The notes beneath the pieces were generated by a model. The model saw only the letters and a list, made by a program, of their open reading frames with translations. It was not told the origin of the DNA and did no database searches. DNA of 64,000 nucleotides from Cyanobacteria bacterium SW_9_44_58 (lineage in GTDB: Bacteria; Cyanobacteriota; Cyanobacteriia; Cyanobacteriales; Rubidibacteraceae): NCBI GenBank assembly GCA_003021905.1, contig PXPI01000099.1, positions 1 through 64,000 on the forward strand, given 5' to 3'. Positions 63,110-64,000 of the stretch are shown here, piece by piece. The translations under genes and the position numbers were made by a program. Numbering within the stretch: position 1 is the first letter of the stretch; each line of letters starts with the position of its first letter.

Positions 63110-63682
63110 ATGGTCAATCAAACCGAATTTAGCGAGGAAGCCAACAATAACGATGAGTATCAGATTATCGAGGAAAATCTGGATCTCAACCCGGAATAGG
63201 AGGTTAGTTCAGAACTTGAATCCTACGAACCGCCGGAAGGAGAATTGCATTTACGGCTTTATCTGTCTTCGAAACGACAATTAGCAATCCCGGCAACGGG
63301 GATTCGAGAAGTGGTCTCTCAATCCCCGAATTTAATTACCCCAATTCCCAATGCTTCAGTGTTATTATTGGGAACTATGAATCTGCGAGGACAGGTAATT
63401 TGGGTCGCAGATTTAGGGCAATTTTTGGGAGAACCAGGCATTTTAACGACAGAGCGTTCAGAAATTCCCATCGTTGCCATTGAAGACCAAGAAACTATCA
63501 TGGGACTCGCAGTGGAACAAATTGCAGGCATGGAATGGCTCGATTCAGAACAATTGGAAATAGCCAGCAATTTATCTGATGAAATGGCTCCCTTTATTGA
63601 GGGAGAATGGGAGTGGGAAAACGCTTCTTTATTGTTGCTTAATCCCTCAGCGATTTTGCGCTCGGCACGATGGGCTGCTTAA
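63110..63682 (+). pseudogene. CheW-like coupling protein (PilI/PixI type) with in-frame TAG
   Basis: From ATG 63110 the frame reads MVNQTEFSEEANNNDEYQ, IIEENLDLNPE, then TAG (63197-63199), and continues in frame EVSSELESYEPPEGELHLRL into a complete CheW domain (IPATGIREVVSQSPNLITPI, GTMNLRGQVIWVADLGQFLG, GLAVEQIAGMEWL). The frame from TTG 63245 (to 63682, 145 aa) is the longest open part and could still be expressed as the bare CheW core, with AAGGAG only two bases before it. A single base change restores the full gene. It lies 11 bases after pilH. Confidence 0.75.
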
Positions 63683-63867
63683 AAAAAGGTATCGCTTAAT
63701 AAGTATAATAAAGTTGTCGAATAAGGGCACACTTATTTTAGCACCATTGGTCAAGTCAATTACTGGGGAAAAAAGTTAACCTAGAGAAAGTTTCCTAAGA
63801 AAGATTACAAATATTAATTTTTATTCAATACTTAAATTAAGTCGGTAGTTGTGAGGCAAAAAGGGCA

Positions 63868-64000
63868 ATGGCATCGGGTATCCAACATCAAAACCAATAT
63901 GAAAAAGCCAGAAATGCTTATATTAAGGGTAACTGTGAGGAAGCAGCTGCCATTTTGGAGGAATTAGTAAAACATTCCCCCACTGCACCGGAAGTTTTAC
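63868..64000 (+). CDS. Start of a methyl-accepting taxis protein-like gene (partial)
   Basis: The gene runs off the window. The visible 44 residues are MASGIQHQNQYEKARNAYIK, GNCEEAAAILEELVKHSPTA and PEVL, a TPR-like helical pair. In cyanobacterial pilus taxis operons the gene after pilI encodes a methyl-accepting protein (PilJ/PixJ/HmpD) whose N-terminus often begins with such a TPR-like segment. The assignment rests on position and composition; the domains that would prove it lie outside. Confidence 0.6.
   Translation, partial: MASGIQHQNQYEKARNAYIKGNCEEAAAILEELVKHSPTAPEVL

Noticed and set aside
1-64000. Very frequent GCGATCGC palindromes
   Set aside because: This is the known HIP1 motif of cyanobacterial genomes and not a local regulatory array.

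Overview
The window is from a cyanobacterium. The octamer GCGATCGC (the HIP1 motif of cyanobacterial genomes) recurs throughout, and the gene content is cyanobacterial: psbP, a high-light-inducible protein, Tab2, CcsA, group 1 and group 2 sigma factors, KtrAB, minCDE, a TamB-like giant protein and a type IV pilus taxis locus with hmpF. I cannot fix genus or species from sequence alone. No rRNA, tRNA or CRISPR array was seen. Most of the window is ordinary chromosome.

Layout. 1-4.8 kb: Uma2 nuclease-like gene, carA, a STAS anti-sigma antagonist, mini-RNase III, rlmB, DUF1816, folB. 4.8-7 kb: potassium uptake pair ktrB/ktrA. 7-13.4 kb, mostly minus strand: rimM, a lone sugar-type ABC permease, an M48 protease, aroE, uvrB. 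13.5-15.6 kb: WbuC cupin, then an IS200/IS605-type element with a broken tnpB and a right-end fragment of a second copy. 15.7-22.9 kb: a 20-residue-repeat protein, an unknown protein, the 1827-aa TamB-like protein, a decayed gene and a 65-aa protein. 23.5-31.2 kb: sigA, hli (50 aa), DUF3593, WecB/TagA glycosyltransferase, ribH, GH13 glucosidase, cysteine desulfurase, DUF29. 31.4-35 kb: phosphoketolase, then 600 bp of structured non-coding DNA that includes a 190-bp IS605-like mini-element abutting a HbpS/GlcG-like gene. 35.3-46.6 kb: tab2, pmbA, a ClC protein with CBS and USP domains, minCDE, egtC-egtB, and a LOV-PAS-GGDEF-EAL protein. 46.6-54.1 kb, minus strand: maf, psbP, a group 2 sigma factor, a DnaJ/TPR membrane protein, comF, a kinase-like protein, mraY. 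54.2-59.4 kb: MFS transporter, ferrochelatase-like protein with a His-rich tail, a zinc-ribbon protein, a transposon-end relic, ccsA, tilS. 59.4-64 kb: hmpF, divergent from a pilG-pilH-pilI-(pilJ) taxis operon that runs off the window.

The most notable observations are these. (1) hmpF and the cheW-like pilI are each interrupted by one in-frame stop with intact coding sequence beyond it, which suggests recent loss of pilus-based taxis or unusual decoding. (2) Several relics of IS200/IS605 (TnpB) elements share TTACCGAAA left ends or GAATC-hairpin-GAGTGTCAA right ends. One tnpB is broken by a 52-nt near-perfect palindrome and by a tandem duplication at its start. One mini-element supplies the stop codon of a neighbouring gene. 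(3) A candidate structured RNA lies downstream of the phosphoketolase. (4) An orphan intrinsic terminator lies between the divergent hli and DUF3593 genes. (5) The STAS gene appears to start at ATT.
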